From: Yamagishiella unicocca
Taxonomy: Eukaryota > Chlorophyta > Chlorophyceae > Chlamydomonadales > Volvocaceae
Direction of reading: 5' to 3'
Length of the DNA: 64,000 nt
NCBI GenBank assembly: GCA_003116995.1
Contig: BDSL01000168.1
Coordinates: forward strand, 1 to 64,000
In this document: positions 1 to 10,889 of the stretch, piece by piece
Position numbering within the stretch: position 1 is the first letter of the stretch
Layout of the letters: each line of letters starts with the position of its first letter
The notes under the pieces: generated by a model
Databases searched by the model: none
Seen by the model: only the letters and a program-made list of their open reading frames with translations
What the model was told of the DNA's origin: nothing
Translations under genes and position numbers: made by a program

Positions 1-301
1 ACCTACTACTCAGCAATTGCCAATTCCATGGCTTGTCGGGAAAATCAAGCACATCCTGAATCGTGATGTTGAGGGTAGCGCTCAGCTGTAACCAATCCCA
101 TGGCTTGTCAGGGTAGCCCAGCACATCCCGCAATGTGATCACGGGGTTACGGCTCAGCCCGGACCATACACTTCTGATGTGACTAACGCAAATCCTGTTC
201 ATCGATAGCTCATGAAACTGACGTATCCGAGTCGCTAGTGTCGCACGTCCCAACTCTATAAACCAGACATCGGAGTGTGATACACCAGGGGTGTTCATCA
301 T
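1..301 (-). CDS. Giant-virus-type DHPDKPWDW repeat protein, paralog 1 (partial; C-terminus lies beyond the window)
   Basis: Read on the minus strand, the N-terminus starts at the double ATG at 301-296 and runs out of the window at base 1. The first residues match the downstream paralog: an FIELGRATL...TRIRQFHELSMN head followed by repeats of about 27 residues with the core DxPDKPWxW and an NPxIT-like motif. Codons stay open throughout, including the first three repeats. The start was chosen because both paralogs share the MMN start at the same distance from an AAAATTGA box. Proteins built of such repeats are, from family knowledge, common in giant viruses of the Mimivirus type; their biochemical role is unknown. 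The 5' flank up to about 450 is nearly identical to the flank of paralog 2, so the pair arose by tandem duplication. Confidence 0.65.
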   Translation of the reverse strand, partial: MMNTPGVSHSDVWFIELGRATLATRIRQFHELSMNRICVSHIRSVWSGLSRNPVITLRDVLGYPDKPWDWLQLSATLNITIQDVLDFPDKPWNWQLLSSR

Positions 302-370
302 CGGTGTGCAACGACTACTACTATGTCCGATCAAAGTGAATGTCTTAACAAATTGCCATCTTAATGCAAT

Positions 371-378
371 TCAATTTT
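371..378 (-). promoter_or_regulatory. AAAATTGA giant-virus early-promoter-like motif, paralog 1
   Basis: The minus strand reads AAAATTGA 70 bp upstream of the start of paralog 1. This octamer is the known early promoter motif of mimivirus-like viruses. An identical motif sits at the same distance from paralog 2, but the whole flank is duplicated, so the two are not independent evidence. Confidence 0.55.
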
Positions 379-474
379 TTGCATATATTTTGAAAGAAAG
401 AAAGGTTACGCCGGCACTTCGCCTGGCGTGTATTATGGAAGATCGCGGTATTTTTCAGGTACGGCCTTTTTTAT

Positions 475-1788
475 TCAGGTAAGCATGTCAAATTCTCGCT
501 TCAGGCGTCGCCTGCACAGGACGCAGTTCGGGTTGTTCCACGCCTCAAATGCAGCCGATGAGATGACAAATGCGGCGTGCCGCTTGCGCACGTAGTCCAC
601 GATTTCCTCAGTCGTAGGCCGCATGACGGATGGGTTGGCGGCGAGGTGTTCAACATCCCATGGCTTGTCGGGATGGTTCAGCACATCCCACATCGTGATG
701 TTGCGGTTAGAGCTCAGCCCATGCCAATCCCATGGCTTGTCGGGATGGTCCAGCACGTCCTGCATCGTGATGTTGCGGTTAGAGCTCAGCCCTGACCAAT
801 CCCATGGCTTGTTGGGATGGTCCAGCACGTCCCGCATCGTGATGTTGGGGTTGCAGCTCAGCCCGTACCAATTCCATGGCTTGTCGGGGTAGTCCAGTAA
901 ATTCCGTAACGTGATGTTGGAATTGTGCTCACTGCTCAGCCAGTACCAATTCCATGGCTTGTCGGGATGGTCCAGTACATCCCGCATCGTGATGCTGGGG
1001 TTGTAGCTCAGCCCGCGCCAATACCATGGCTTGTCGGGATGGTCCAGCATAAACCGCACCGTGATGTTGGGGTTATGGCTCAGCCCTGACAAATCCCATG
1101 GCTGGTCGGGATTGTCCACTACATCCCGCATCGTGATGCTGGGGTTGTAGCTCAGCCTGTGCCAACTCCATGGCTTGTCAGGGTGGTCCAGTAGATCCCG
1201 CATCGTGATGCTGGGGTTATCGCTGAACCATGACCAATTCCATGGCTTGTCGGGATGGTCCAGCACAAACCGCATCGTGATGTTGGGGTTGGAGCTCAAC
1301 CCTTCCCAATCCCATGGCTTGTCGGGGTAGTCCAGTACATCTCGAATCGTGATGCTGGGGTTACGGCTCAGCAAGTGCCAATCCCATGGCTTGTCGGGGT
1401 GGTCCAGCACATTCTGCATCATGATGTCAAGCTTGCAGCTCACATCGTGCCAATCCCATGGCTTGTCAGGATGGTTCAGCACATCCCGCACCGTGAGGCT
1501 GTGGTTATGGCTCAGCTCTGACCAATTCCATGGCGTGTCGGGATGGTCCAGCACATCCCGCACAGTGATGCTGGGGTTGTAGCTCAGCCTGGCCCAATCC
1601 CATGGCTTGTCAGGATGGTCTACAACATCCCGCGCCCTGATGATGCGGTTTTGGCTCAATCCAGACCATACATCACTGTCGTTATGGACGCAAATACTGT
1701 TCATCGATAGCTCATGAAACTGACGTATCCGAGTCTCTAGTGTCGCACGTCCCAACTCTATAAACCAGACACCAGAGGCGTTCATCAT
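475..1788 (-). CDS. Giant-virus-type DHPDKPWDW repeat protein, paralog 2
   Basis: A complete 437-residue reading frame from ATG 1788. The frame stays open 11 codons further upstream, but only from a TTG. After a head of about 45 residues (FIELGRATLETRIRQFHELSMN) the protein is a solenoid-like run of about 14 repeats of ~27 residues. Each repeat carries DHPDKPWDW, then a Leu-Ser pair, then NPSIT or NPNIT and RDVL. The C-terminus leaves the repeat (EEIVDYVRKRHAAF...) and ends in a CVLCRRRLKREFDML tail. Proteins with this repeat are typical of Mimivirus-like giant viruses; the function is unknown, and protein binding is only a guess. It is intact and free of introns, unlike the algal genes in the window. 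Confidence 0.75.
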   Translation of the reverse strand: MMNASGVWFIELGRATLETRIRQFHELSMNSICVHNDSDVWSGLSQNRIIRARDVVDHPDKPWDWARLSYNPSITVRDVLDHPDTPWNWSELSHNHSLTVRDVLNHPDKPWDWHDVSCKLDIMMQNVLDHPDKPWDWHLLSRNPSITIRDVLDYPDKPWDWEGLSSNPNITMRFVLDHPDKPWNWSWFSDNPSITMRDLLDHPDKPWSWHRLSYNPSITMRDVVDNPDQPWDLSGLSHNPNITVRFMLDHPDKPWYWRGLSYNPSITMRDVLDHPDKPWNWYWLSSEHNSNITLRNLLDYPDKPWNWYGLSCNPNITMRDVLDHPNKPWDWSGLSSNRNITMQDVLDHPDKPWDWHGLSSNRNITMWDVLNHPDKPWDVEHLAANPSVMRPTTEEIVDYVRKRHAAFVISSAAFEAWNNPNCVLCRRRLKREFDMLT

Positions 1789-1857
1789 CGGTGCAACGCG
1801 ACTACTACTATGTCCGATCAAAGTGAACGTCTTAACAAATTGCCATCTTAATACAAT

Positions 1858-1865
1858 TCAATTTT
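1858..1865 (-). promoter_or_regulatory. AAAATTGA giant-virus early-promoter-like motif, paralog 2
   Basis: AAAATTGA on the minus strand, 70 bp before the chosen ATG and within an AT-rich flank. It matches the known mimivirus early promoter octamer. Confidence 0.6.
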
Positions 1866-2159
1866 TTGCATATATATTGAAAGAAAGAAAGGTTACGCCG
1901 GCACTTCGCCTGGCGTGTATTATGGAAGGTCGCGGTATTTGTTATTTCAGATAATACCAAGAATCGAGGTATCACTGTAGTACTGTAGTCGATTCGAAGA
2001 TCCGTGAATCACTCTTCCGGGTTCACAAAACACCAGCTTTCGTATGACAAAAAATCGTGACAAACAATATTTATTCAACATCCAATTTAGTATAATAAGC
2101 GGAAATCCTGAATCCTTTCAAACCTGTAATAAGACTAATCAAACCTTTATTAATACATT
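1866..2159. other. AT-rich intergenic stretch, no gene seen
   Basis: This continues the duplicated 5' flank as far as about 1,945 and then becomes unique AT-rich DNA with no convincing reading frame. Confidence 0.5.
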
Positions 2160-2179
2160 TGATTTTTTAAGTATGAAAG

Positions 2180-2330
2180 TCTGAACTGAATCTGAACTGA
2201 ATCTGAACTGAATTTGAACCCTGAACTGAATCTGAACTGAATCTGAACTGAATTTGAACCCTGAACTGAATCTGAAGATTTGAACCCTGAATTTGAACTG
2301 AATTGAACCTGAATCCGAACTGAATTTGAA
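2180..2330. repeat. Short-unit repeat of CTGAACTGAAT type
   Basis: An irregular tandem run of CTGAACTGAAT and TTTGAACC words, with about a dozen GAACTGAA units. It lies between the repeat-protein gene and the RING gene. Confidence 0.8.
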
Positions 2331-2374
2331 CCTAATCTACACCCAGTGATTCAGCTTTTTTTAAGTGCACTATT

Positions 2375-2840
2375 TCAGTAGTTGCACAGGAAGCAGAACT
2401 CAGAGAGATCGATGTTCCCCGTGTTCTTCTTCAGCTTGTGCTTGATCGCCAGCTGGTAGCACTCACGGCAGGCAACGTGCATGCATGGGCTCTTGGGTTT
2501 CATGAATACCCTATCGACGGCGATGCCGTTGTCCTTCATTTTCTCCACAGTCTGCAGGCAGATGGGGCACACTTCATTGGTGCCGCCCTCCGTTGATGGC
2601 TGTTTGCACAGCAGAACCAGCTTCGGAGTCATCTTGCCACCTTCTGGCATCATGCAGAATCAGCTTCTCGCCAGGCCGCATTTCTGGCATCTTCAGGATA
2701 ATTTTCATGTCCTTATTCTGGAGCGTGATGATATCGCAGCCCTCATAGACTAGGAAATTATTGAAGTACGAAAGTCGAGCAGCGGGTGTATCCAGTTGCA
2801 GTCCATTGTGAAAGACTCTCAGTTAGAACAGACTCTTAGT
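2375..2840 (-). pseudogene. RING-finger protein, frame-disrupted
   Basis: The C-terminal part, starting at MMPEGGKM at 2653, is a 92-residue frame. It contains a RING-like set CPIC...CMHVACRECY...CFLC, the C3HC4 pattern of an E3 ubiquitin ligase RING finger. Upstream, in a different frame (about 2,655-2,840), lies a protein-like stretch containing SYFNNFLVYEGCDIITLQN and KMPEMRPGEKLIL. The two frames meet near 2,655 and read as one protein if one base is gained or lost. No ATG is seen for the upstream part after its stop. The context of AT-rich DNA beside the repeat-protein genes suggests viral origin; short RING proteins are frequent in giant viruses. It may be a pseudogene, or an intact gene with a sequencing error. 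Confidence 0.55.
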
Positions 2841-3596
2841 TAGAATCTTAGAACAGACTCTTGGAAATACTCGTGAAGTACTTGGAAATATACTTGATTA
2901 CTGTTTCTACTATGTTGCACGGCATTCTGCAAGCCTTGAATGTTTCAATCAATTTTTTTCACGATGATCTATAAACCCTATTGATTTGAATAGATTAGAA
3001 ATTACAATGATTCGTTCCGACAGTCATAGTGATAATCTTGCTTGGTGTCGATGAACGATGATTAAATGCATTCGGTAACGTGCGAAAACAGATCGGTGAC
3101 CAGGGTGTCTCGGCATGCCTCTAATACTAGTTCATTTCGTTCATTCCATGTATAATTATAAGGGAATTGTGAAACGCGTTATGTCAAAACAGTACCATGC
3201 AACCGTGCCACGCGGGGAACGGGACCTCTTGAGCTACCCTTGAGCGCGCTCCTTACCTTATTGCCTTGAGTTTGCTCTTTAGTTGGACCCTTGAGTATCC
3301 CTTGAGGCACGCGCCTTGAGCACTCTCTTTCGTGTGGAGGGTTCAAACCTAAAGGGTTACAGAAAAGGACAGCCCTCAAGGCCTCCTCAAGGGTGTCCTT
3401 AACAGCCTGCTAAAGGCTCGCCGCTAAAGAGTCGCACACTAAACTCAACCGACCCCCAAAGAAGCAGCTAAAGGTGAGAAGAAGGATACATCTTAACGGA
3501 CCAAGCAAACAAGCATACGAAACGTGGTAAATCACATTGAAATCAGTAAATAACTAGCGCACGCTAGCATACAGCACGCTACCAATTGAGTGTACG
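2841..3596. other. Boundary zone: AT-rich flank passing into CTTGAG-rich low-complexity DNA
   Basis: Up to about 3,175 the sequence stays AT-rich and non-coding. From about 3,215 to 3,430 the words CTTGAG and CTCAAGG recur every 10-25 bases in both orientations. No gene is supported. The composition change near 3.1-3.2 kb is a candidate edge of the viral insert. Confidence 0.5.
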
Positions 3597-3785
3597 TTGG
3601 TGCACCAAATATCTGCCACATGTCTGGCACAAGAATGTTTGTTCAAGTCACCCTGCCCATGTCGACCGCCAGCTTATGTAACCCTACAAGTCGTCCTGCA
3701 TATTAAGTGCTTACGTCGTCCTGCTCACTTACACGCCTTCTTGCCCGGCTTATCCACAGCCTTGGCTTTCTCCACACCCCCACTG

Positions 3786-4689
3786 TCACCGGTAATTTAT
3801 GGCCTTGCTTCCCGACCGGAGCAGCCCCCCCACCCCGTGCGGAATTCCGCAGCCGCCTGCTTGGCCGTTTCGCGGGCGCTGCACCGTAAGCACATGTGTC
3901 CACCGGCAGGGCAAAAAGGCCCCCTGGCCCATCACTGCTGCCCATTTCCTCTTCATCGCTCCATCGCTGTAGACCTTGGCCGCGGTCTTGTTCACAGGAA
4001 CTGCACAGCAAACCGGAGAATATGATATGTAATTATATGGTACAGAGTATGTGCAGGCTTCTGCTTGTTGCGCAGCTGTAACGGCTTACCGTTTGTTGCA
4101 GTTGAAGGCTGCTGAGATGCTCCGGTAAGGTGCCGCGGGGCTTTGGCGAGTACGTTGAAGTGCAGTTCACTCGAGCAGCTAGATTGCTCCAGGAATAAAG
4201 GAGTCGGCCTGGTGCTGGGAACCAGCGGGTTGATCTCGCCATTGAGGACTTGCTCGAATCGTGATGCCAGGCAAGCCAACGAGACAGGAATTGCCTGGTC
4301 ATCTGTATGGATTTGAAGAAATTGCAGGAATCTGTCAACCTGCTGCGGCCTGACGGCGCGGTCTATTTGGTGCGGCATTTCCAATGAACCCGGTCTTAGT
4401 CCAACTCACCGGCAGCCGCAGCAGCTGCAGACTTCGCATCATTAACAACACCAGTCGTCGCAATAATGCATGCTCCATAGTTGACGTCTAAGTGCTTCAT
4501 GGCCAACTTCAGGTCGGCCTCGTCCGTGAAGATTATCCTGTCCGCAGGCATCGTCCCATAGCCCGGACAACCAGGGCCAAATAAGGTTATATGGAAAGTC
4601 ACGTAAGGTTCGTCACCGGATGTGAGGGCTGGGTCAGTCGTTGTCAGGTCAAGTCCGGTCAAAGTCAGAAGTCCGACGCTACGAGTCAC
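3786..4689 (-). CDS. Putative multi-exon gene of unknown function (poorly resolved)
   Basis: I do not recognise this gene. Three protein-like blocks are separated by plausible splice sites. Block a (4689-4410) contains FTDEADLKLAMKHLDVNYGA and ends at a GTGAG donor. Block b (4342-4090) contains QVDRFLQFLQIHTDDQAIPV and ends at a GTAAG donor. Block c starts at 4000 with VPVNKTAAKVYSDGAMKRKW and joins b in frame. Blocks a and b are one base out of phase at the obvious sites, and the end of block c is uncertain: a different frame, as far as about 3,720, gives a lysine-rich tail. It could be a degraded gene or a wrong exon model. Confidence 0.3.
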
Positions 4690-4804
4690 TACATGAGCAG
4701 CCTTTAGTCAATGTATCTCAAAACTATGTAAAATAAGATTCCTTGTGCTATTCGATCATACTATCCATTATACTATCCTGTCATTGTGAGGAAGCGGGAG
4801 GAGG

Positions 4805-4840
4805 ATCCGTACAACCCGGCCCAGGGGCCGGGTTGTACGG
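4805..4840. repeat. Perfect inverted repeat, 17-bp arms, 2-base loop
   Basis: The arm TCCGTACAACCCGGCCC at 4805-4821 is followed by AG and its exact reverse complement at 4824-4840. It lies in non-coding DNA next to CTTGAG-rich sequence. Confidence 0.85.
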
Positions 4841-5212
4841 ACATTTGAGAGGAAGCATTATGATTCAAACCGTCCTTCGATCTTGCTTTCAACTTTGCTT
4901 TCAACTTGCTTTCAATCTGTATCAAACATGTAAGGGCGCACTTTAGCTGTCCTTGAGCCGGTCTTAAAACTGTTCTCGAGCTGTCCTCTTGAACTTTAAT
5001 CCTTCTTAGGAGCTGCCCTTGAGCTTATCCATCTTTAGCAGTTCCCTTACGATATTCTTGAGCGTCCCTTCAGTCGTCTCTGGGGTGAACCCCTTTAGCA
5101 TTCCGCCAGGTCTCTTGAGCTGCAGGCAAAGGGCTGCTAGAGAGTCCCTCAACAGCCCCTCAAGGGATGTTCAAGAGATAAGACGCCTCCTCAAGAGACG
5201 GCCGTTCCCCGA
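4841..5212. other. CTTGAG-rich low-complexity stretch before the 900-bp array
   Basis: CTTGAG, CTTTCAA and CCTCAAG words recur. The same word style occurs at 3,215-3,430. No reading frame is convincing. Confidence 0.5.
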
Positions 5213-8045
5213 GTGCGCAGGCTGTGCGTTCGGTGTCCGCCAGTTGCTGTCAGCCACCTCTGTTCGTCGGCCTTTTGCAATTTGGGGAAATATGGCCGTG
5301 GCGTTGTGCTTCCAATGCTTTGCAGCCCATTGCATAGGTCATTGTTACAGAATTGCGGCGCGGCTGTGCAACGTGCGAGGTGCCAAATACATGGACAGAT
5401 GCTGAGGGGAGTCTGCGGGTTCTGAGCTAGAGGGCCGTGTGACTGCCGCCGAATCTTTGCCGAATCGTTGCCGTCATCCGATAGAGCTGACGTTGTGTGG
5501 GATATCTGCAGGGAGCCGCAGGCTGTGCGTTCGGTGTCCGCCAGTTGCTGTCAGCCACCTCTGTTCGTCGGCCTTTTGCAATTTGGGGAATACGGCCCTG
5601 GCGTTGTGCTCCCAACGTGCGTTGCAACCCACTGAATAGGTCATTGTTACAGACTGCAGCGCGGTTTTCCAACGTTCTAGGTGCTATATAGATGGACAGA
5701 CGCCGAGGGAAGTCCGCGGATTCTGAGCTAGAGGGCCGTGTGACTGCCGCCGAACCTTTGCCGAATCTTCGCCGTCATCCGGGAGAGCTGACGTTGTGTG
5801 GGATATTTGCAGGGAGCCGCAGGCTGTGCGGGTGTCCGCCAGTTGCTGTCAGCCACCTCTGTTCGTCGGCCTTTTGCAATTTGGGGAAATATGGCTGTGG
5901 CGTTGAGCTTCCAATGCTTTGCAGCTCATTGAACAGGTCATTGTTACAGAATTGCGGCGCGGCTGTGCAACGTGCGAGGTGCCAAATACATGGACAGACG
6001 CTGAGGGGAGTCCGCGGGTTCTGAGCTAGAGGGCCGTGTGACTGCCGCCGAATCTTTGCCGAATCTTTGCTGTCATCCGAGAGAGCTGACGTTGTGTGGG
6101 ATATTTGCAGGGAGCCGCAGGCTGTGCGTTCGGTGTCCGCCAGTTGCTGTCAGCCACCTCTGTTCGTCGGCCTTTTGCAATTTGGGGAAATATGGCCGTG
6201 GCGTTGTGCTTCCAATGCTTTGCAGCCCATTGCATAGGTCATTGTTACAGAATTGCGGCGCGGCTGTGCAACGTGCGAGGTGCCAAATACATGGACAGAC
6301 GCTGAGGGGAGTCTGCGGGTTCTGAGCTAGAGGGCCGTGTGACTGCCGCCGAATCTTTGCCGAATCGTTGCCGTCATCCGATAGAGCTGACGTTGTGTGG
6401 GATATCTGCAGGGAGCCGCAGGCTGTGCGTTCGGTGTCCGCCAGTTGCTGTCAGCCACCTCTGTTCGTCGGCCTTTTGCAATTTGGGGAATACGGCCCTG
6501 GCGTTGTGCTCCCAACGTGCGTTGCAACCCACTGAATAGGTCATTGTTACAGACTGCAGCGCGGTTTTCCAACGTTCTAGGTGCTATATAGATGGACAGA
6601 CGCCGAGGGAAGTCCGCGGATTCTGAGCTAGAGGGCCGTGTGACTGCCGCCGAACCTTTGCCGAATCTTCGCCGTCATCCGGGAGAGCTGACGTTGTGTG
6701 GGATATTTGCAGGGAGCCGCAGGCTGTGCGGGTGTCCGCCAGTTGCTGTCAGCCACCTCTGTTCGTCGGCCTTTTGCAATTTGGGGAAATATGGCTGTGG
6801 CGTTGTGCTTCCAATGCTTTGCAGCTCATTGAACAGGTCATTGTTACAGAATTGCGGCGCGGCTGTGCAACGTGCGAGGTGCCAAATACATGGACAGACG
6901 CTGAGGGGAGTCCGCGGGTTCTGAGCTAGAGGGCCGTGTGACTGCCGCCGAATCTTTGCCGAATCTTTGCTGTCATCCGAGAGAGCTGACGTTGTGTGGG
7001 ATATTTGCAGGGAGCCGCAGGCTGTGCGTTCGGTGTCCGCCAGTTGCTGTCAGCCACCTCTGTTCGTCGGCCTTTTGCAATTTGGGGAAATATGGCCGTG
7101 GCGTTGTGCTTCCAATGCTTTGCAGCCCATTGCATAGGTCATTGTTACAGAATTGCGGCGCGGCTGTGCAACGTGCGAGGTGCCAAATACATGGACAGAC
7201 GCTGAGGGGAGTCTGCGGGTTCTGAGCTAGAGGGCCGTGTGACTGCCGCCGAATCTTTGCCGAATCGTTGCCGTCATCCGATAGAGCTGACGTTGTGTGG
7301 GATATCTGCAGGGAGCCGCAGGCTGTGCGTTCGGTGTCCGCCAGTTGCTGTCAGCCACCTCTGTTCGTCGGCCTTTTGCAATTTGGGGAATACGGCCCTG
7401 GCGTTGTGCTCCCAACGTGCGTTGCAACCCACTGAATAGGTCATTGTTACAGACTGCAGCGCGGTTTTCCAACGTTCTAGGTGCTATATAGATGGACAGA
7501 CGCCGAGGGAAGTCCGCGGATTCTGAGCTAGAGGGCCGTGTGACTGCCGCCGAACCTTTGCCGAATCTTCGCCGTCATCCGGGAGAGCTGACGTTGTGTG
7601 GGATATTTGCAGGGAGCCGCAGGCTGTGCGGGTGTCCGCCAGTTGCTGTCAGCCACCTCTGTTCGTCGGCCTTTTGCAATTTGGGGAAATATGGCTGTGG
7701 CGTTGTGCTTCCAATGCTTTGCAGCTCATTGAATAGGTCATTGTTACAGAATTGCGGCGCGGCTGTGCAACGTGCGAGGTGCCAAATACATGGACAGACG
7801 CTGAGGGGAGTCTACGGGTTCTGAGCTAGAGGGCCGTGTGACTGCCGCCGAATCTTTGCCGAATCTTTACCGTCATCCAATAGAGCTGACGCTGTGTGGG
7901 ATATTTGCAGGGAGCCGCAGGCTGTGCGTTCGGTGTCCGCCAGTTGCTGTCAGCCACCTCTGTTCGTCGGCCTCTTGCAATCTGGGGAATATGACCGTGG
8001 CGATGTGCTCCCAATGCCTTGCAACTCATTGAACAGGTCCTTATT
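5213..8045. repeat. 900-bp higher-order tandem array built of three ~300-bp monomers
   Basis: The landmark GGGCCGTGTGACTGCCGCCG recurs at about 5431, 5730, 6029, 6331, 6631, 6929, 7231, 7531 and 7829. Every third copy is practically identical (the stretches 5427-5672, 6327-6572 and 7227-7472 match), while adjacent monomers differ by indels, for example a 6-base loss in the TGCGGGTGTCC variant. This is the structure of a higher-order satellite with about three 900-bp units. Reading frames inside it on both strands repeat with the array and are not treated as genes. Confidence 0.95.
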
Positions 8046-9292
8046 GTGGGATGTTTGCAGGGAGCTGCGTGCTGTGCTTTTGTTGTCCGCCAGTTGCTGT
8101 CAGCCACCTCTGTTTTCGGCCTTTTGCAATTTGGGGAAGCATGTCCCTGGCCTTGTGCTTGGCATGGGATTGGAGCATCCGTCTCGTGCCCCGTGGGATG
8201 AGCCTTTGGCACTCTTCCCTCACTCTCCCCCATCGCATGCATCCACCCCGCGCCCTGCGCCCCGTGGACGTTGGGCTCTGATTCCTTCCCCTTACGGGGC
8301 GCCCTCCAGGACGACAATTGATTGCTGACAGTGCTTACGGTACGGCACCCTCGTTGTGGGATAAGGCATTACAGAAAGTCACCTAGATTAGAAAGTCACT
8401 TAAGTCAGAGCAGCAGTCTGGCATCTCGCTTTGACAGTGCAATATGGAATAGGAATGAACGAGGGAGGCACAGCCAGCCCAGACAGTCTCTATCTAGACT
8501 GTTTTCGGCGAGGTTCTAATTCGCCACGCCCTCTGAGCTGTACACCAGGAAGCTTGAGGTTCTTAAAGTCGACCAGGTTACAGTGGAGACCGTGGGCCCT
8601 CGGTGGCAGCTGGACAACTTCTTGAAATCAAACCAAATCATTCGAGCAATTGATACGAACTCAATGCATGCCTGCTAAATGAAGTAATTTTCTTTTCGAT
8701 TCCTGCAAATCATTGCAGCGATCTGGCGCTCATGCCGACGATGCCAATATGCTGGTTGCCTTCCCTATGGCAGTCAAATCCTCTTAATAGGCTAATAACG
8801 AGGGCTACGAGGGCTGTTAAGAAGTTAGGAGTCGTATAGTCGTTCCTTAGGTCCGAACTCCTAACCTCATAACCATTAAGAGGGCTCATAACCGTTTAAG
8901 ACGGTCTTAATGGTCTCATACGACGCTATGGGGTCAGATTGTCTTATACAGGTCTAAAGGCTATTAAGAGTCGTAACCTCGTAAGACATTATAAGGCTAG
9001 TAATAGGGAAAAGAGGTCTCTTAAGACACTATGGGCTCCTAACGTCTTATCTAGGCCTAAAGGCTGTTAGTAGTCCTGACCTTGTAACAGGCTTATCATG
9101 ATGTATGGTATGTAACATGCCGGGTTGAGGGTATTCGGGCTTCGTCCATTGTCGTTACATGGTTCAGTCCTTCACCCTTGCATACTAGTCCGCCCGGTCA
9201 CGCCTTGCCTATCTATGACCGTTCCGATTAAATCAGACCTAACCAGTCGACCCTTGCTTCCCTACCTATGACCGATCCAGTCCGGTTGAGCC
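8046..9292. other. Partial last monomer, then low-complexity DNA without genes
   Basis: 8,046-8,160 is a diverged, truncated copy of the array monomer. 8,160-8,760 is unique and shows no supported gene. From about 8,780 to 9,095 the sequence is dominated by TTAAG, CGTAA, GAGGG and CTCATA words in both orientations. Confidence 0.55.
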
Positions 9293-9477
9293 CATCCAAC
9301 TGCACCAAACAGGTCTGCGGTGATCTCCAACCAACTGCACCAAACAGGTCTGCGGTGATCTCCAACCAACTGCACCAAACAGGTCTGCGGTGATCTCCAA
9401 CCAACTGCACCAAACAGGTCTGTGGTGGTCTCCAACCAACTGCACCAAACAGGTCTGTGGTGGTCTCCAACTACTGC
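9293..9477. repeat. 35-bp minisatellite, 5 copies
   Basis: CACCAAACAGGTC recurs at 9303, 9338, 9373, 9408 and 9443, giving an exact period of 35 bp. The last two copies carry TGTGGTGG instead of TGCGGTGA. Confidence 0.95.
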
Positions 9478-10889
9478 CACAGACTAAGACATGTCGGATC
9501 GAGCATATCGACTTGCATCAGACCCGTCCGGTCGACCATTATTGCTAGATTATGTCCTATCCTACAAGTAAGGCCATTAGCCACGCCACCCACCACCGGG
9601 CAGGTAGGACAACTGATGACCACAAATATATTAGGCCCGACATTATTCTCGCTGCGGAAGTAGCTAGCCATGACGTCTAGTGGCTGGTGTCACCTGCTCC
9701 AGCAACGGTACCACCAGCCCACAAGCGCCATGTACACCAGTGCAACTAATGTACATCCATCATTGGACTAGGCAACACTCGAGTAGTACAGCACGTACGC
9801 ATCGGTACATGTTAAGCAGGCAATATAGTATACTGATATTTAGTCGGTGCAGATGACCTCTCGTGGACCCTTTATGCCCACGGTTGAACACGCTTTCCGT
9901 TTGCACGTGCACGCACAGCTGGAGGCACGTAGATCCTACCTCCTCCTCGCTCTGTGTCAGTGCGGTGCTCTTCTGCAGGATGGCCACCTGCAAAGCAAGG
10001 TATCGCGCAACTAGTGGATATCAAGCGGGTTGATAAGGCGACGAGTGAGATTGTAATGTTAAGGTGCCCTTTAAATTTCCCCTTACCTCATGGGTTTGCA
10101 AGTGCACGCACCACTGCGCTCCTCCCCCCTTCAGCCCCAGGCGTCCGTGCCTTGCTCCACTGCACGGGGTTCACCTGTGAAGTACGACGTAGACTTCGGG
10201 TTAATCAAAGCGAGTTTTACAGCAGCGAGCAAAGTACGTAGCGTTGCAACAAGGCATGGTAGTCCGTTTGCAGTGCTTACTTTGTACGTGATCTCGTATA
10301 TCACCTTGAAATCGTGTTATTAGCAAATCTTCCACTTATCCCTTACTCGCCCTTGCGCACTGACGTTCGCTGTCGCCCGTCCTTGATGGCATCAGCGCAT
10401 GGATGGGTCCGTCACTGCGAGAATATGCAATCCACTCTCAACATATCTGTAATGCCAACATTAATTATTGCAGTTATACTAGTTTCTTATTCTGTCCTAT
10501 TTCAACCTTATGCACCATCATTTTTTGATAAGTTATTGTGGAAAATGCGCCAGCACTACGCCTCCGACCGCTTCGTGTTCGCAGCAGTGTTCCCTGAATG
10601 GGCGAATGCTGTTCCGATTTCAAAATACAGTATGATTATATCGAACGTAGTAAATATTCAACTCCGTGTTTGCTTCCTAGAGGCAGGAGGGCCCGGCCCT
10701 GGGGCCCTCATCCGAGTATAGGGCCCTCTCGCTGAGTAATGACACTAATGAGCCAGTAAAAAATCGGAACTAACCCTACGCTGCCTCATCAAGCGCAACC
10801 CTTAGTATGACGGATAAGGACTATTTGATATGTCCGGACCACTCGCAAGGGTGGGAACGCGGCCTAAAATATTGGGAACACGGTCATGA
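9478..10889. other. No supported gene
   Basis: Unique sequence with only short, unconvincing reading frames on both strands. No repeat or RNA gene was recognised. Confidence 0.5.

Noticed and set aside
577..1582. Plus-strand frames opposite the repeat-protein gene
   Set aside because: Shadows of the minus-strand repeat gene.
5213..8317. Many 60-160-codon frames on both strands
   Set aside because: By-products of the 900-bp tandem array; both strands and several frames are equally open.
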